Positions 36,474 through 44,851 of a stretch of 64,000 bases of DNA are shown piece by piece. The translations under genes and the position numbers were made by a program. The notes under the pieces were generated by a model, which was given only the letters and a program-made list of their open reading frames with translations, was not told the origin of the DNA and ran no database searches. How positions within the stretch are numbered: position 1 is the stretch's first letter; each line of letters opens with the position of its first letter. Origin of the DNA: an uncultured Clostridium sp. (lineage in GTDB: Bacteria > Bacillota > Clostridia > TANB77 > CAG-508); contig CANTAQ010000001.1 in assembly GCA_947651825.1 (NCBI GenBank), forward strand, positions 350,249-414,248, read 5' to 3'.

Positions 36474-38069
36474 TTACTGCCAGTCGTGCTCAAGTGCCCA
36501 GTCTCCGCTGCTTTCCTCCTGGTTCAGCCATTCCCTTCCATAGAGAGTGCAGAGTGAGAAGCCATAGCTTACCCAGTTGCATCTCGGGTCTCCCGGCTTT
36601 ACTACAAAGCCTGCGCGCTCGTCCGTATGGTACGAAATTCCAACAACGTTTTCACCAATTAGGACGCTTTCGTCCTTTTCCATCCAGGACAACTCGTAGG
36701 CATTGAGGTTGCCATCCATCCAGTAAAATTCGCCATATGCCTCGCAGTAGTCCTGAATATCGTTGGCCACTGCCGTGAGATTTCCGTTAGAATCCATATG
36801 GTAAACAGTATGAGTGGAAATATCCATCAGCAAAGTGTCAATGGACAAGGTTCTCTCATTCAATTCCTCCGCAGAAATGATGCCATCATTGTTGACATCC
36901 AGATCATATTCCACAAAGGGTACATCCTCTTTACGCTTCAGACTTGAATAGCTTTCGATGATATACCACTCGCCCTCCGGCAAATCATGTACTCTTACCA
37001 CATCACCATAACGATACAAAGTAATGCAGTTGCCCTCGATAAGCCAACAAGAATAAGAATTCGGATATAAAATCTGTGAAGACTTCTCTGTCGCATAAGG
37101 CAAATGTAGATTACCCATGTACTCATCATTTGGAATAGAGTAAATACTCCCACTCCAGATATCGTACTTGTTGGAAAGATTATATTCCAAACCATTACTC
37201 GTTTTGGCTGCTTCTTGCAGTTCTAGGAATTCCTCCTGGAAATCATCGTGCTTGGTAATGTCACGATAGTTCAGATACCTAATCACACTATTACCCGTCT
37301 CGGACACACTGTTGCTTTCATTCCAATTGCATTGATATTCACAATGATTCCAATCAGTAAAATACAGCATGTCCTGTACAGGATAGTTGTAATCAAGCGC
37401 AGAATCCGTAATGAGCTTGCACTCTTTGGAGTCAAAGTCGTAGGTGAAGATGTAGCTTCCGGAACTGATAAGTGCCGTTTTCTCTGTTCTGCCAAGCAGA
37501 GTCAGATAATAGCAATCCTTGGGGATATCAATGTCCAGGAAAAACCGCTGAAGTTCTTCTCCTTGATGATGTTCCAAGAAGTACAGGCGCTCCGTTCTGA
37601 AGATGATTTGTCCGAAAGGTCTATCGCCGTTGATTTCGAACTCATTTGTCCAATAGGTAGTGTCATATGCATAGGGATTCTCTCCCTCGGGATCCAAAAG
37701 TGGTACATCCAAAAAGGCCACGTTAGTATAGGTCTTGTCAATAGTAACACCATCTTTACTAGTATATTTTTTGTCAAGTGTTACCAGGTTGCCTTCATAC
37801 CCCTCGGGAGTAATGGGAATTTCGTTGGTTATCGCAGTAACTTCCCACTTGTCCACAACAGGGATTTCAACAGGAACAGGTGTAGGCTCAGAATCTGCTT
37901 CGCTGGGTACAGCTTCGGGCTGAGGAGTAGCCTCCTCAATAGTACTGTTTTCGTTCTGGGGTATCACACTGCTTTCATCTTTCCGTCCTGCTTCAGCTCC
38001 ACAGCCACAGCAGCACCCCAGAAGGATGCACAGCATCAGGATAGCGCTCAAGATTTTCGAGCTTTTCAT
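36474..38069 (-). CDS. Foreign-looking large lipoprotein with EF-hand-like loop
   Basis: It has 531 residues. Signal peptide 1-18 with lipobox LLGC (Cys19), a Ser/Thr/Pro/Glu-rich linker (about 28-70), then a beta-rich extracellular domain that could be a propeller (repeated YYLTLL/YFTDWN/YWMDGN-type strands). An EF-hand/dockerin-like Ca loop DVNNDGIISAEE lies near 391-402. No named family recognised. GC is far above the neighbours. Two in-frame CGG codons (37545-37547, CGGT; 37983-37985, CGGA) read as Arg. It has its own terminator; recent transfer inferred. Confidence 0.75.
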   Translation of the reverse strand: MKSSKILSAILMLCILLGCCCGCGAEAGRKDESSVIPQNENSTIEEATPQPEAVPSEADSEPTPVPVEIPVVDKWEVTAITNEIPITPEGYEGNLVTLDKKYTSKDGVTIDKTYTNVAFLDVPLLDPEGENPYAYDTTYWTNEFEINGDRPFGQIIFRTERLYFLEHHQGEELQRFFLDIDIPKDCYYLTLLGRTEKTALISSGSYIFTYDFDSKECKLITDSALDYNYPVQDMLYFTDWNHCEYQCNWNESNSVSETGNSVIRYLNYRDITKHDDFQEEFLELQEAAKTSNGLEYNLSNKYDIWSGSIYSIPNDEYMGNLHLPYATEKSSQILYPNSYSCWLIEGNCITLYRYGDVVRVHDLPEGEWYIIESYSSLKRKEDVPFVEYDLDVNNDGIISAEELNERTLSIDTLLMDISTHTVYHMDSNGNLTAVANDIQDYCEAYGEFYWMDGNLNAYELSWMEKDESVLIGENVVGISYHTDERAGFVVKPGDPRCNWVSYGFSLCTLYGREWLNQEESSGDWALEHDWQ

Positions 38070-38282
38070 TTTTTTACCTCTTCTTTCTTATTTTTTCAAA
38101 GTTCTTTTGAATGCTCTGTTTTTGCATTTTCTCACACAACTGCATAACCGTACACGATCATACAAAAATACAAAGCATTTCATAATATATTATACTACTT
38201 TTTTGTCTATTTTTCAAATTATGTTAATTCATATGCAGAATTCTAATAATCTCATTTTATGAATTAAAGCATTTTGAGTTAC

Positions 38283-38676
38283 CTAAAAAATATTCTTCAA
38301 TAACACTTTTTCTCTTTCTCTTACATGTTTTATAAAAAAGATTACTGTTTCTATTTCTTCTAATCCGATCCTCTAATTCTCCTTCATTTATACTTGATTT
38401 TGCCTTTACTAAAGCTTCTTCTATATTATCTAATTCCTCATGTATGACTATAACTGCCCATGTTTTATTTACTTTCTCCCATTCTCTCTCAACATCTTCC
38501 AATATTTCTTTTGCTTTGTCATTATTCTCATTTTCTTTTGACTCTATTACTGTTTTTTTTAGTTCTTCTAACTTTGATGCCATATTTGTTGACGTTTTTT
38601 CTAAATGCCATTGTACAATTACATCTCCTGTAATTATCAAGACTACTATTAAAATTATTATTATGGTTTCTCTCAT
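38283..38676 (-). CDS. DUF4363 family membrane-anchored protein (hidden CGGA site)
   Basis: Span 394 bases, 3n+1, about 130 residues. One N-terminal TM (about 3-20), a helical region with VEREWEKVNKTWAVIVIHEELDNIEEALVKAKSSI (parts: EREWEKVNKTWAV; HEELDNIEEAL). As triplets the frame runs on 26 bases longer with a Lys/Arg/Asn-rich tail. Reading CGGA at 38364-38367 as Gly gives LEDGLEEIETVIFFIKHVRE and an end VLLKNIF, the usual DUF4363 C-terminus. It overlaps the DUF421 gene (ATGA), a standard pairing. Confidence 0.85.
38364..38367 (-). other. CGGA quadruplet/+1 site in the DUF4363 gene
   Basis: In-frame CGG after GAT. The triplet frame stays open to 38257 but gives a basic, non-family tail; the +1 frame gives the family C-terminus and stops at 38283. 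Confidence 0.82.
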
Positions 38677-39356
38677 TTTTTTCTATTATTTTCCTTTCTC
38701 TGGCAAAATATCTGTCCTTTTCCATCAAATGTTATTACCAACGCTTCTTCTGGTTTCATATTAAATTTTTCTGTTTCCTTTTTTAGCCAGTTATAATCTC
38801 TTCCAATCTTCGTTAAGTTATCATCCATAACTTTTCCATCTAATACTAAATCATATGGAATTCCTTCATACTCTGGGGTTATATTAAAATCTTCTGGTAT
38901 TGTATTCCTTTTTTCTGGTTTTTGTATTACACTAAGTTGTCCGTTTGTCTCTAATATTGCATACTCTACATCTCCTATTGCAAATATATCATTTTGTCTT
39001 AATCTTTCTTCCAATTCATTTATAGTTATTTTTTCTTTTCTTAATTCTTTTTCATCTATTTTCCCTCTATATATTAATATTGATGGCTTTCCACATATAA
39101 TTTCTCTTAATTTTACACTTTTTACATTAATAATTGATATTATTAATTGGAATAATAATAGAGCAAGTATAGGAATTATTCCATTAGTAATTGGAATTCC
39201 TACATCTGACATTGGAATTGATGCTAAATCTGCTATCATTATTGCTATTACTAATTCAAATGGTTGCATTTGCCCAATTTCTCTTTTTCCCATTAATCTC
39301 ATTATTATTAATACCAATATGTATAATATTGATACTCTTATAAATGTACTAATCAT
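38673..39356 (-). CDS. DUF421 family membrane protein (YetF-like)
   Basis: It has 227 residues. Three N-terminal TMs (about 3-80) with LVIIMRLMGKREIGQMQPFELV, a hallmark of DUF421, then a C-terminal cytoplasmic/soluble domain with LVLDGKVMDDNLTKIGRDYNWL. Members occur in sporulating Firmicutes and often pair with DUF4363, as here. Function is not established. Confidence 0.9.
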   Translation of the reverse strand: MISTFIRVSILYILVLIIMRLMGKREIGQMQPFELVIAIMIADLASIPMSDVGIPITNGIIPILALLLFQLIISIINVKSVKLREIICGKPSILIYRGKIDEKELRKEKITINELEERLRQNDIFAIGDVEYAILETNGQLSVIQKPEKRNTIPEDFNITPEYEGIPYDLVLDGKVMDDNLTKIGRDYNWLKKETEKFNMKPEEALVITFDGKGQIFCQRKENNRKK

Positions 39357-39513
39357 TTTTATTATCTCCTTTTAATTTTCTATTTATATTTTTTGCTTTT
39401 TTTGCTTTTTTTATACAATGAAAATTTTTTTGAATATTTATTTTATATTTGAAAATAATATATGTTGAACACCTAAAAATCAAAGCAAAACTTAAAGTTA
39501 GGAGGTAAATGTA

Positions 39514-39891
39514 ATGTCTGATAATTCTCAAAATACAAATGTACAAAATGGTGCTAGTATGGCTTGGCAAATTATTGGTAGACTTATAACTGCTGCCGTT
39601 GTCCTTGCAGTTACTGCATTTTTTACACCAGGTTTTCAAATATCAAACTTTTGGACTCTTGCTATAGCTGCGGTTGTTCTTACTGTTTTAGATTATTTAG
39701 TATCTAAATTTACTGGTATACAAGCTAGTCCCTTTGGAAAAGGTTTTGTAGGTTTCGTTTTATCTGTTGTAATACTTTATGTTACACAATATTTTGTTGC
39801 CGGATATTCTATTTCTTGGATGGCTGCAATTATTGGTGCTATCATTTATGGTGTTGTGGATTATTTCATACCTGGCGAACAAAAAATGTAG
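39514..39891 (+). CDS. PF04020-type (phage holin 4 family) membrane protein
   Basis: It has 125 residues with four TMs: AVVLAVTAFFTPGFQISNFW, TLAIAAVVLTVLDYLVSKF, FVGFVLSVVILYVTQYFVAG and AAIIGAIIYGVVDYFIPGE. The last two blocks are the PF04020 pattern. The start has AGGAGG 8 bases upstream. No phage genes surround it, so a lysis role is unlikely. It has its own terminator. Confidence 0.85.
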   Translation: MSDNSQNTNVQNGASMAWQIIGRLITAAVVLAVTAFFTPGFQISNFWTLAIAAVVLTVLDYLVSKFTGIQASPFGKGFVGFVLSVVILYVTQYFVAGYSISWMAAIIGAIIYGVVDYFIPGEQKM

Positions 39892-39898
39892 TTAAAAA

Positions 39899-39936
39899 AA
39901 TAACAAGGTTGTAGTATTACATACAACCTTGTTATT
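39899..39936 (+). terminator. Terminator of the holin-like gene
   Basis: AATAACAAGGTTGTA / TACAACCTTGTTATT with an 8-base loop and trailing T run. Confidence 0.9.
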
Positions 39937-40010
39937 TTTTTATTATATTTTGATTTTTTATAAATTTAATTGTATAATGTTTCATATATTTTAATTAGTG
40001 GAGGTTTTTT

Positions 40011-40268
40011 ATGAGATATAAATATGCTACTCGTGGTACTTGTACCAGAGAAATAGATTTTGATATTAATGGTAATGTTATCACAAATGTTACTTTTCAT
40101 GGTGGTTGTCCAGGAAATTTAGCAGCAATTTCAAAAGTTGTTGATGGAAAAACTGTTGAAGAAATTGAAAATTGGTTTAAAGATATAAAATGTGGTACAA
40201 AGCCAACATCTTGTTCTTCTCAATTAGCTCAAGCTGTTAGAAAAGCTTATGATGAATTGAGCAACTAA
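40011..40268 (+). CDS. TSCPD domain protein (TIGR03905 type)
   Basis: It has 85 residues. The start has GGAGG 7 bases upstream. It contains TCTREIDFDINGNVITNVTF, HGGCPGNLAAISKVVDGKT and CGTKPTSCSSQLAQAVRKAY, with conserved Cys residues of the TSCPD domain otherwise found at the C-terminus of ribonucleotide reductases. It is a stand-alone version; probably a metal-binding regulatory protein. The left repeat of the 40267-40728 element overlaps its stop codon. Confidence 0.85.
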   Translation: MRYKYATRGTCTREIDFDINGNVITNVTFHGGCPGNLAAISKVVDGKTVEEIENWFKDIKCGTKPTSCSSQLAQAVRKAYDELSN

Positions 40269-40728
40269 ATTGCAGTTAGTTTTACTTTTACAGTCCGCCA
40301 AATCTCGTCGGAGCTTTCATTGTGTAAACAACAAGGTTCTGGGGTACCTCACCCACAAGCTTTGCTTGTGAGGTGGGTCAGGTTCTTATATTTATTTTTT
40401 AATTGAACCCACGTTTGATACGCCAAAGAAGGAGGCTCGGGTCTTCAAACAAAATAAATATGAAACTCCTGCGTTTGGCTACTCTGTACCAAATTTCAAT
40501 AAAAGCAAATCATTATAATTATTTGAAAACGAGTTCGACCATCTAACGCTTCAGGGCAACGTAAATGCGTAGCATTTTTGCCGAAGCGATTCGCTTTAAT
40601 GTTAGTTCTTATCGTGCCAATACATTTGTTGTATTCTCTTCAATTAAAGCGGGTGGAGAACGGAGTTTGAAAATAATTCATAATGATTTCTGATATTATC
40701 AATATTTTCCTCATACAAACTGCAATTT
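40267..40728. repeat. Structured element with 11-bp terminal inverted repeats
   Basis: AAATTGCAGTT (40267-40277) and AACTGCAATTT (40718-40728) bound 462 bases with no plausible gene. Inside are several stems: CACAAGC/GCTTGTG near 40351-40375; TTTAATTGAA (40397-40406) with TTCAATTAAA (40639-40648); GCCAAAGAAGGAG with CTCCTGCGTTTGGC near 40421-40481; and CGCTTCAGGGCAA with TTGCCGAAGCG near 40548-40588. GC is above the flanks. It looks like a MITE or a structured non-coding RNA; no known family recognised. Confidence 0.6.
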
Positions 40729-40735
40729 GTGTGTA

Positions 40736-41887
40736 TTATTCTAGATATAATCCACATTCATTCAAAAAGAATTTATCCGTTTGACCTGCAATATAATCTA
40801 CTACGATTCTCTTTATATCTTGTTTTTCTTCTTTGTGCATCATTTTATTTACAAATGTATAAAAAGTTTTTTCAGATGATGTTATATACTCTTTTTGCAA
40901 TTCTTCTTCATAATTTACATATTTAAGTCTATTTAAATAATATCTATATAATTCTTTTGTTATATTTTCTATGTGATCATAATTTACATTTGCCTTTTTT
41001 GAATTATATATCTTTTCATAATTCCAGTCTTTTAATTCCATTAAACTATTAAATACTTCTTCTGAAAACTCTAAATATGGTTTATCAAAACTGTTTATTA
41101 TAATATCCTTTATTAATGTATCAACTATTTTTGAATTATTATCTCCCAATACTTTTGCTGGAAACTCTGGTATTTCTTCTCTTTTTACTACATTTACTGT
41201 TATTGCATCTTCTATATCTCTTCCTATATAAGCTATTACATCAGCAAGTCTTACTACACAACCTTCTAATGTCATTGGAACTATTTTCTTACTATATGAT
41301 AATTCATTAAATGCACTATATAAATCTTGTTTAAATTCTTCTATTGTTTTATTTGGATTATATTCATATCGTCTTTTCAAGATTTCTCCATTATGTGCCA
41401 ATATTCCATCTAAAGTTTGTACACTGATATTTAGATTTTCTATATCTTGTAGTATTCTTACACTTTGAGCATTATGGCAAAAATATCCTATATTTTCTTT
41501 AATACATATATCATTTAATAAACTTTCACCTTTATGTCCAAATGGTGTATGTCCAATATCATGCCCCAGTGCAATTGCTTCTATTAAGTCTTCATTTAAT
41601 TTTAAACTTCTTCCAATTGTTCTCGCTATTTTTGACACTAATTGCACATGAAGAACCCTTCTTGTTATATGATCATTTTGTATAAATGAATATACTTGTG
41701 TTTTATCTATATATCTAGCATATCCTGATGAATGTATTATCCTGTCTATATCTCTGAAAAATATTGGTCTTATATCTTCTGCATCTTCTTTAAGCCATTT
41801 GCCTTTTTCTGATTCACATGCAAATTTTGCCAAACTATGTTCTTTTAATATCATATTTTGCTTTGCTTTTTCTAGTATTTCATTCAT
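40736..41887 (-). CDS. dgt: Deoxyguanosinetriphosphate triphosphohydrolase-like HD protein
   Basis: dNTP triphosphohydrolase family, cleaving dNTPs to nucleoside and triphosphate and so shaping dNTP pools. It has 383 residues with HD motif ALGHDIGHTPFGHKGE (about 108-123), RDIDRIIHSSGYARYIDKTQ near the N-terminus and VRLADVIAYIGRDIEDAI. Its start lies 8 bases inside the end of the rhodanese gene, so the two are translationally linked. Confidence 0.93.
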   Translation of the reverse strand: MNEILEKAKQNMILKEHSLAKFACESEKGKWLKEDAEDIRPIFFRDIDRIIHSSGYARYIDKTQVYSFIQNDHITRRVLHVQLVSKIARTIGRSLKLNEDLIEAIALGHDIGHTPFGHKGESLLNDICIKENIGYFCHNAQSVRILQDIENLNISVQTLDGILAHNGEILKRRYEYNPNKTIEEFKQDLYSAFNELSYSKKIVPMTLEGCVVRLADVIAYIGRDIEDAITVNVVKREEIPEFPAKVLGDNNSKIVDTLIKDIIINSFDKPYLEFSEEVFNSLMELKDWNYEKIYNSKKANVNYDHIENITKELYRYYLNRLKYVNYEEELQKEYITSSEKTFYTFVNKMMHKEEKQDIKRIVVDYIAGQTDKFFLNECGLYLE

Positions 41888-42210
41888 ATATATCTATTCC
41901 ACCTTCTACTGTATATAAATTTTTGTATCCCATTTTTCGTAATATCTTTAATGCTTTTTTACTTCTAGTACCTGCACTACAATAAGCAATTATTATTTCA
42001 TCTTTGTTTCTCAACTCTAAATTTGCTCTTTTCTGTATTTCATATACTGGTATATTTATGCTTCCGTGGCAAGTTTCCTTCTTTATATTCTTGACTACTT
42101 CTTACATCTAGTAACACAACATTATCATTAGTTTTTAATATTTCTAACATTTCTTTTTTAGATATATTTTCTTTATATCTACTAATTTTTCTTATTATCT
42201 TTTTTAACAT
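41880..42210 (-). CDS. Rhodanese-like sulfurtransferase domain protein (one CGGA site)
   Basis: Single rhodanese domain of 109 residues; span 331 bases, 3n+1. Start MLKKIIRKISRYKENISKKE, then DNVVLLDVRSSQEYKEGNLPG, SINIPVYEIQ, the catalytic loop AYCSAGTRSKKALKIL with the active Cys, and NLYTVEGGIDIYE. As triplets it stops 27 bases after CGG. Reading CGGA at 42063-42066 as Gly rebuilds the conserved G-x-L-P-G-S/A-I-N-I-P motif. It probably acts as sulfur carrier or thiosulfate sulfurtransferase. It overlaps dgt. Confidence 0.9.
42063..42066 (-). other. CGGA quadruplet/+1 site in the rhodanese gene
   Basis: In-frame CGG after CCA. Gly here completes the signature LPGSINIP; the triplet frame ends at once. 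Confidence 0.9.
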
Positions 42211-42293
42211 TATTCTTCACTCCTAAAAAATCCCTAATATTATTATATTAAGGATTTTTTATTGTGTGACCAACTAAATTCTTATTTCATGTT

Positions 42294-42701
42294 TTATAAT
42301 GTTTTTAACTTTTTTTCATATATCGCTGTAGTAACTAATATACTTAAAACAAAAACTAATAGTAATATTGCAAAAAACATTCTATTTATTGCTAATCTTG
42401 TGATAATAATAATTGATATTGTTACAGCTTGTACACATAAAATAGATACTAATGAAATCAAAACTACTTTTACAATTCCCAATTTATTATATCTAATTGC
42501 AAAATATATTAATACTAATGCTAAACAAATTCCAGCTTTTATCACATAATCTTTAGTTATTTCTATTATATTATTTGGTGTGTATATTCCATTCTCTGGA
42601 AAATTTAACCCTTTAGTTTTTAGGAAGTATCCTCCTATGGCTATTACCACAATTGCTGCAATTATTGCCATTATTTTAATTGTTGTTTTTGCTGTTTTCA
42701 T
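42294..42701 (-). CDS. Small four-TM membrane protein
   Basis: It has 135 residues. Hydrophobic stretches near 8-26, 50-67, 75-100 and 105-130. Its start lies 26 bases inside the end of the SecD-like gene, implying coupling. It is too short for SecF and lacks its motifs. I do not recognise the family. Confidence 0.65.
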   Translation of the reverse strand: MKTAKTTIKIMAIIAAIVVIAIGGYFLKTKGLNFPENGIYTPNNIIEITKDYVIKAGICLALVLIYFAIRYNKLGIVKVVLISLVSILCVQAVTISIIIITRLAINRMFFAILLLVFVLSILVTTAIYEKKLKTL

Positions 42702-44079
42702 CTTTTTTACCTCCTGTTAAATTTTCAAATACATATTTTGAGAATATGAAATTATAAACATATGTTATAATTATTCCCCAGAATATAGTCATCCCAAAAC
42801 TTGATAGTATTGCTTTTGTTGAAAATGTAAATATTATTGATACTATAAAAACTGGCAATGTATAGAACATAAATGATAAATTAGTTTCTTTATACATTCC
42901 TGGCTCTTTTATGCGTTTTAACATTATATAGTTAAATACATAATTTAATATTGCTGCTATTATTAATCCCGCAATTCCTTCCATTGTAAGTGTTACATTT
43001 GTTAGTCTAATGATTAATAGTAATACTGCAAAAAATCCAATTTGTAAATACATTGAAATAAATCCTCTTGCTTTAAATTTAATTATTATAAATATAAATA
43101 ATATCAAAGCTACTGCAAATATTGCTGAAATGTAATATAAAACTGTTTCTAATTTCATTTCTGTTTGTACTACTTCATTTGTGTATGAATAAGTTAATGG
43201 TGGCATTCCAGAATTTAATATTATCGATTCTGTTTTTGCTTCATTCATTGCAGCATTTAATTCATCATTATTATTTGATGCTGCAAATGGTATCATTATT
43301 GTATTATCATATACTATATTTTCTAATACTGTAGTTCCTAAGCTCATACCATTTAACAAAATGAAAAGTTCTTTTTTAGTTGTTTTTTCTTCTTTAGTTC
43401 CATCTTCATTTGTAACTTCCTCTGTTGTTTCTTTATATATCTCACTTAACTCTTTTAGTTTTTCAATTCCTTCATCTGTTAATTTTATTTGTAAGAAAAT
43501 TGCAGCTTCTAAATCTCCCTGTCTTGCTACTACATCTGAAGTTTTTACATAATCTGTACTAAAAACAGCTTCAAATGTTGATAAGTCTATAAAAATTAAA
43601 GAACCTGGCTTTTTTATTATTGATTCAGTTTCCGCCGCGAAATTATCTTCTGGTATTTGTATTGTAATTTCTCCATTAGATTCGTTCATATTAAGTATAT
43701 ATTCTGGAACTTGTAAACTTTCCAATTTATTACTTAACACTTCTTTTGATTTTTTATAATTGTCTAATGTTTTTATGTCATCTGGATTTATCTTTGTCTG
43801 TTCTATTCTATAGCCATTTTCTTCAGTATATTCTACTCCCTCTTCTTTTTTAGTAATTTCATTACCATCTTTATCAAATATTTTTTCTGATGCAATTCCA
43901 TCACTTACTGATGCAATAATTTTTCTTGCATTTGTAAATTCCATTCCCATCTTGTAATTTGGAATTATATTTCTTTTATCTCCATTTTCATTTTTTACAT
44001 ATATTCCAAAAAGCGAAATAGCAATTAAAGCTGCTACTATTAAAATTATTCCTATTACTAATATTACTTTCTTTTTCAA
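42676..44079 (-). CDS. secD: SecD-like protein translocase subunit
   Basis: It has 467 residues. One N-terminal TM (about 5-25), an extracytoplasmic region with YKMGMEFTNARKIIASVSD (in place of the LGLDLxGG motif), the P1-type region with EAAIFLQIKLTDEGIEKLKELSE, and PLTYSYTNEVVQ before five TMs. This matches divergent SecD proteins of Clostridia, which help pull exported proteins through SecYEG. SecF is not in the window; a small membrane protein overlaps the 3' end. Assignment to SecD is from overall pattern. Confidence 0.72.
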   Translation of the reverse strand: MKKKVILVIGIILIVAALIAISLFGIYVKNENGDKRNIIPNYKMGMEFTNARKIIASVSDGIASEKIFDKDGNEITKKEEGVEYTEENGYRIEQTKINPDDIKTLDNYKKSKEVLSNKLESLQVPEYILNMNESNGEITIQIPEDNFAAETESIIKKPGSLIFIDLSTFEAVFSTDYVKTSDVVARQGDLEAAIFLQIKLTDEGIEKLKELSEIYKETTEEVTNEDGTKEEKTTKKELFILLNGMSLGTTVLENIVYDNTIMIPFAASNNNDELNAAMNEAKTESIILNSGMPPLTYSYTNEVVQTEMKLETVLYYISAIFAVALILFIFIIIKFKARGFISMYLQIGFFAVLLLIIRLTNVTLTMEGIAGLIIAAILNYVFNYIMLKRIKEPGMYKETNLSFMFYTLPVFIVSIIFTFSTKAILSSFGMTIFWGIIITYVYNFIFSKYVFENLTGGKKDENSKNNN

Positions 44080-44106
44080 TTTTACAATCTCCTTTTTACA
44101 ATGTTT

Positions 44107-44766
44107 TTATAACAATTTTGTATCATTTATTATTAATTCAAACCATATTTGTAAATATTTTGCCGCATATTTGCTCATCATTGTTCTATCCATAAATATC
44201 TCAAAATAGTCTAAAACTGGGCAAATTTTAGTGTCTATTGTTAAATCTAAAATAACCTTTTTCTCTTCATTGTCAATTTTCAAATTTGCTTCTGTTACTG
44301 CATAATTTACTCTATCATGTATATCAAATGTCACCATGTTTTGATTTACTACTCTATCTCTATGAACATCTGATTTATCTGCTAGAATTAATGCTGCTGA
44401 TATATCACTAACTGCTGTTCCCGTTGATTCATCATGATTTCCTATTGCAGACATAATTTCTGTTCTATCTTTTACATCCATTCCCATGTCTTTCAAAATA
44501 TTATAGGCTAAAATTGCACCTGAATGAGCATGGTCTACTCTATTTACCCCATTTCCTATATCATGCAAATATCCTGCTATTTTTGCAAGTTCTACTCTAT
44601 GTTCATCATATCCTAGTGTTTTTAGAATGTTTCCTGCTCTATTTGAAACTATGCTTACATGTCTCTGAGAATGTTCTGTGTATCCCAATGCATTTAGTTG
44701 TTTTTGTGCTCCAATAACTAGTTCTTGCACTTCTGGATTATTCTTCACATCTTCTAATGTTACCAT
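44107..44766 (-). CDS. HD-domain metal-dependent phosphohydrolase
   Basis: It has 219 residues with TEHSQRHVSIVSNRAGNIL, AGYLHDIGNG (HD pair), HAHSGAILAYNIL, IGNHDESTG and ILADKSDVHRDR, giving the full HD metal site. HD proteins of this kind hydrolyse nucleotides or cyclic dinucleotides; the substrate is not visible here. Lone gene between secD-like and rlmB. Confidence 0.88.
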   Translation of the reverse strand: MVTLEDVKNNPEVQELVIGAQKQLNALGYTEHSQRHVSIVSNRAGNILKTLGYDEHRVELAKIAGYLHDIGNGVNRVDHAHSGAILAYNILKDMGMDVKDRTEIMSAIGNHDESTGTAVSDISAALILADKSDVHRDRVVNQNMVTFDIHDRVNYAVTEANLKIDNEEKKVILDLTIDTKICPVLDYFEIFMDRTMMSKYAAKYLQIWFELIINDTKLL

Positions 44767-44851
44767 CTAAAACCCCCTTTTATAGAATTTCTATCTTGCT
44801 TGAATTTTCTGTAATTATATCAAAAAAGTTTTTAAAATACAACATTGTTTT

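Noticed and set aside
38257..38282. The longer triplet-frame end of the DUF4363 gene
   Set aside because: The tail is basic and low in complexity, typical of an off-frame reading of AT-rich DNA, and unlike the family.
39349..39639. A minus-strand 96-codon frame overlapping the holin-like gene start
   Set aside because: Odd composition, no ribosome site, and it overlaps a clear family gene on the plus strand.
39514..39891. Prophage remnant based on the holin-like protein
   Set aside because: No endolysin, structural or integrase genes nearby; PF04020 proteins are common in non-phage settings.
42294..42701. SecF partner of the SecD-like gene
   Set aside because: Only 135 residues and no SecF motifs; kept as an unknown membrane protein.
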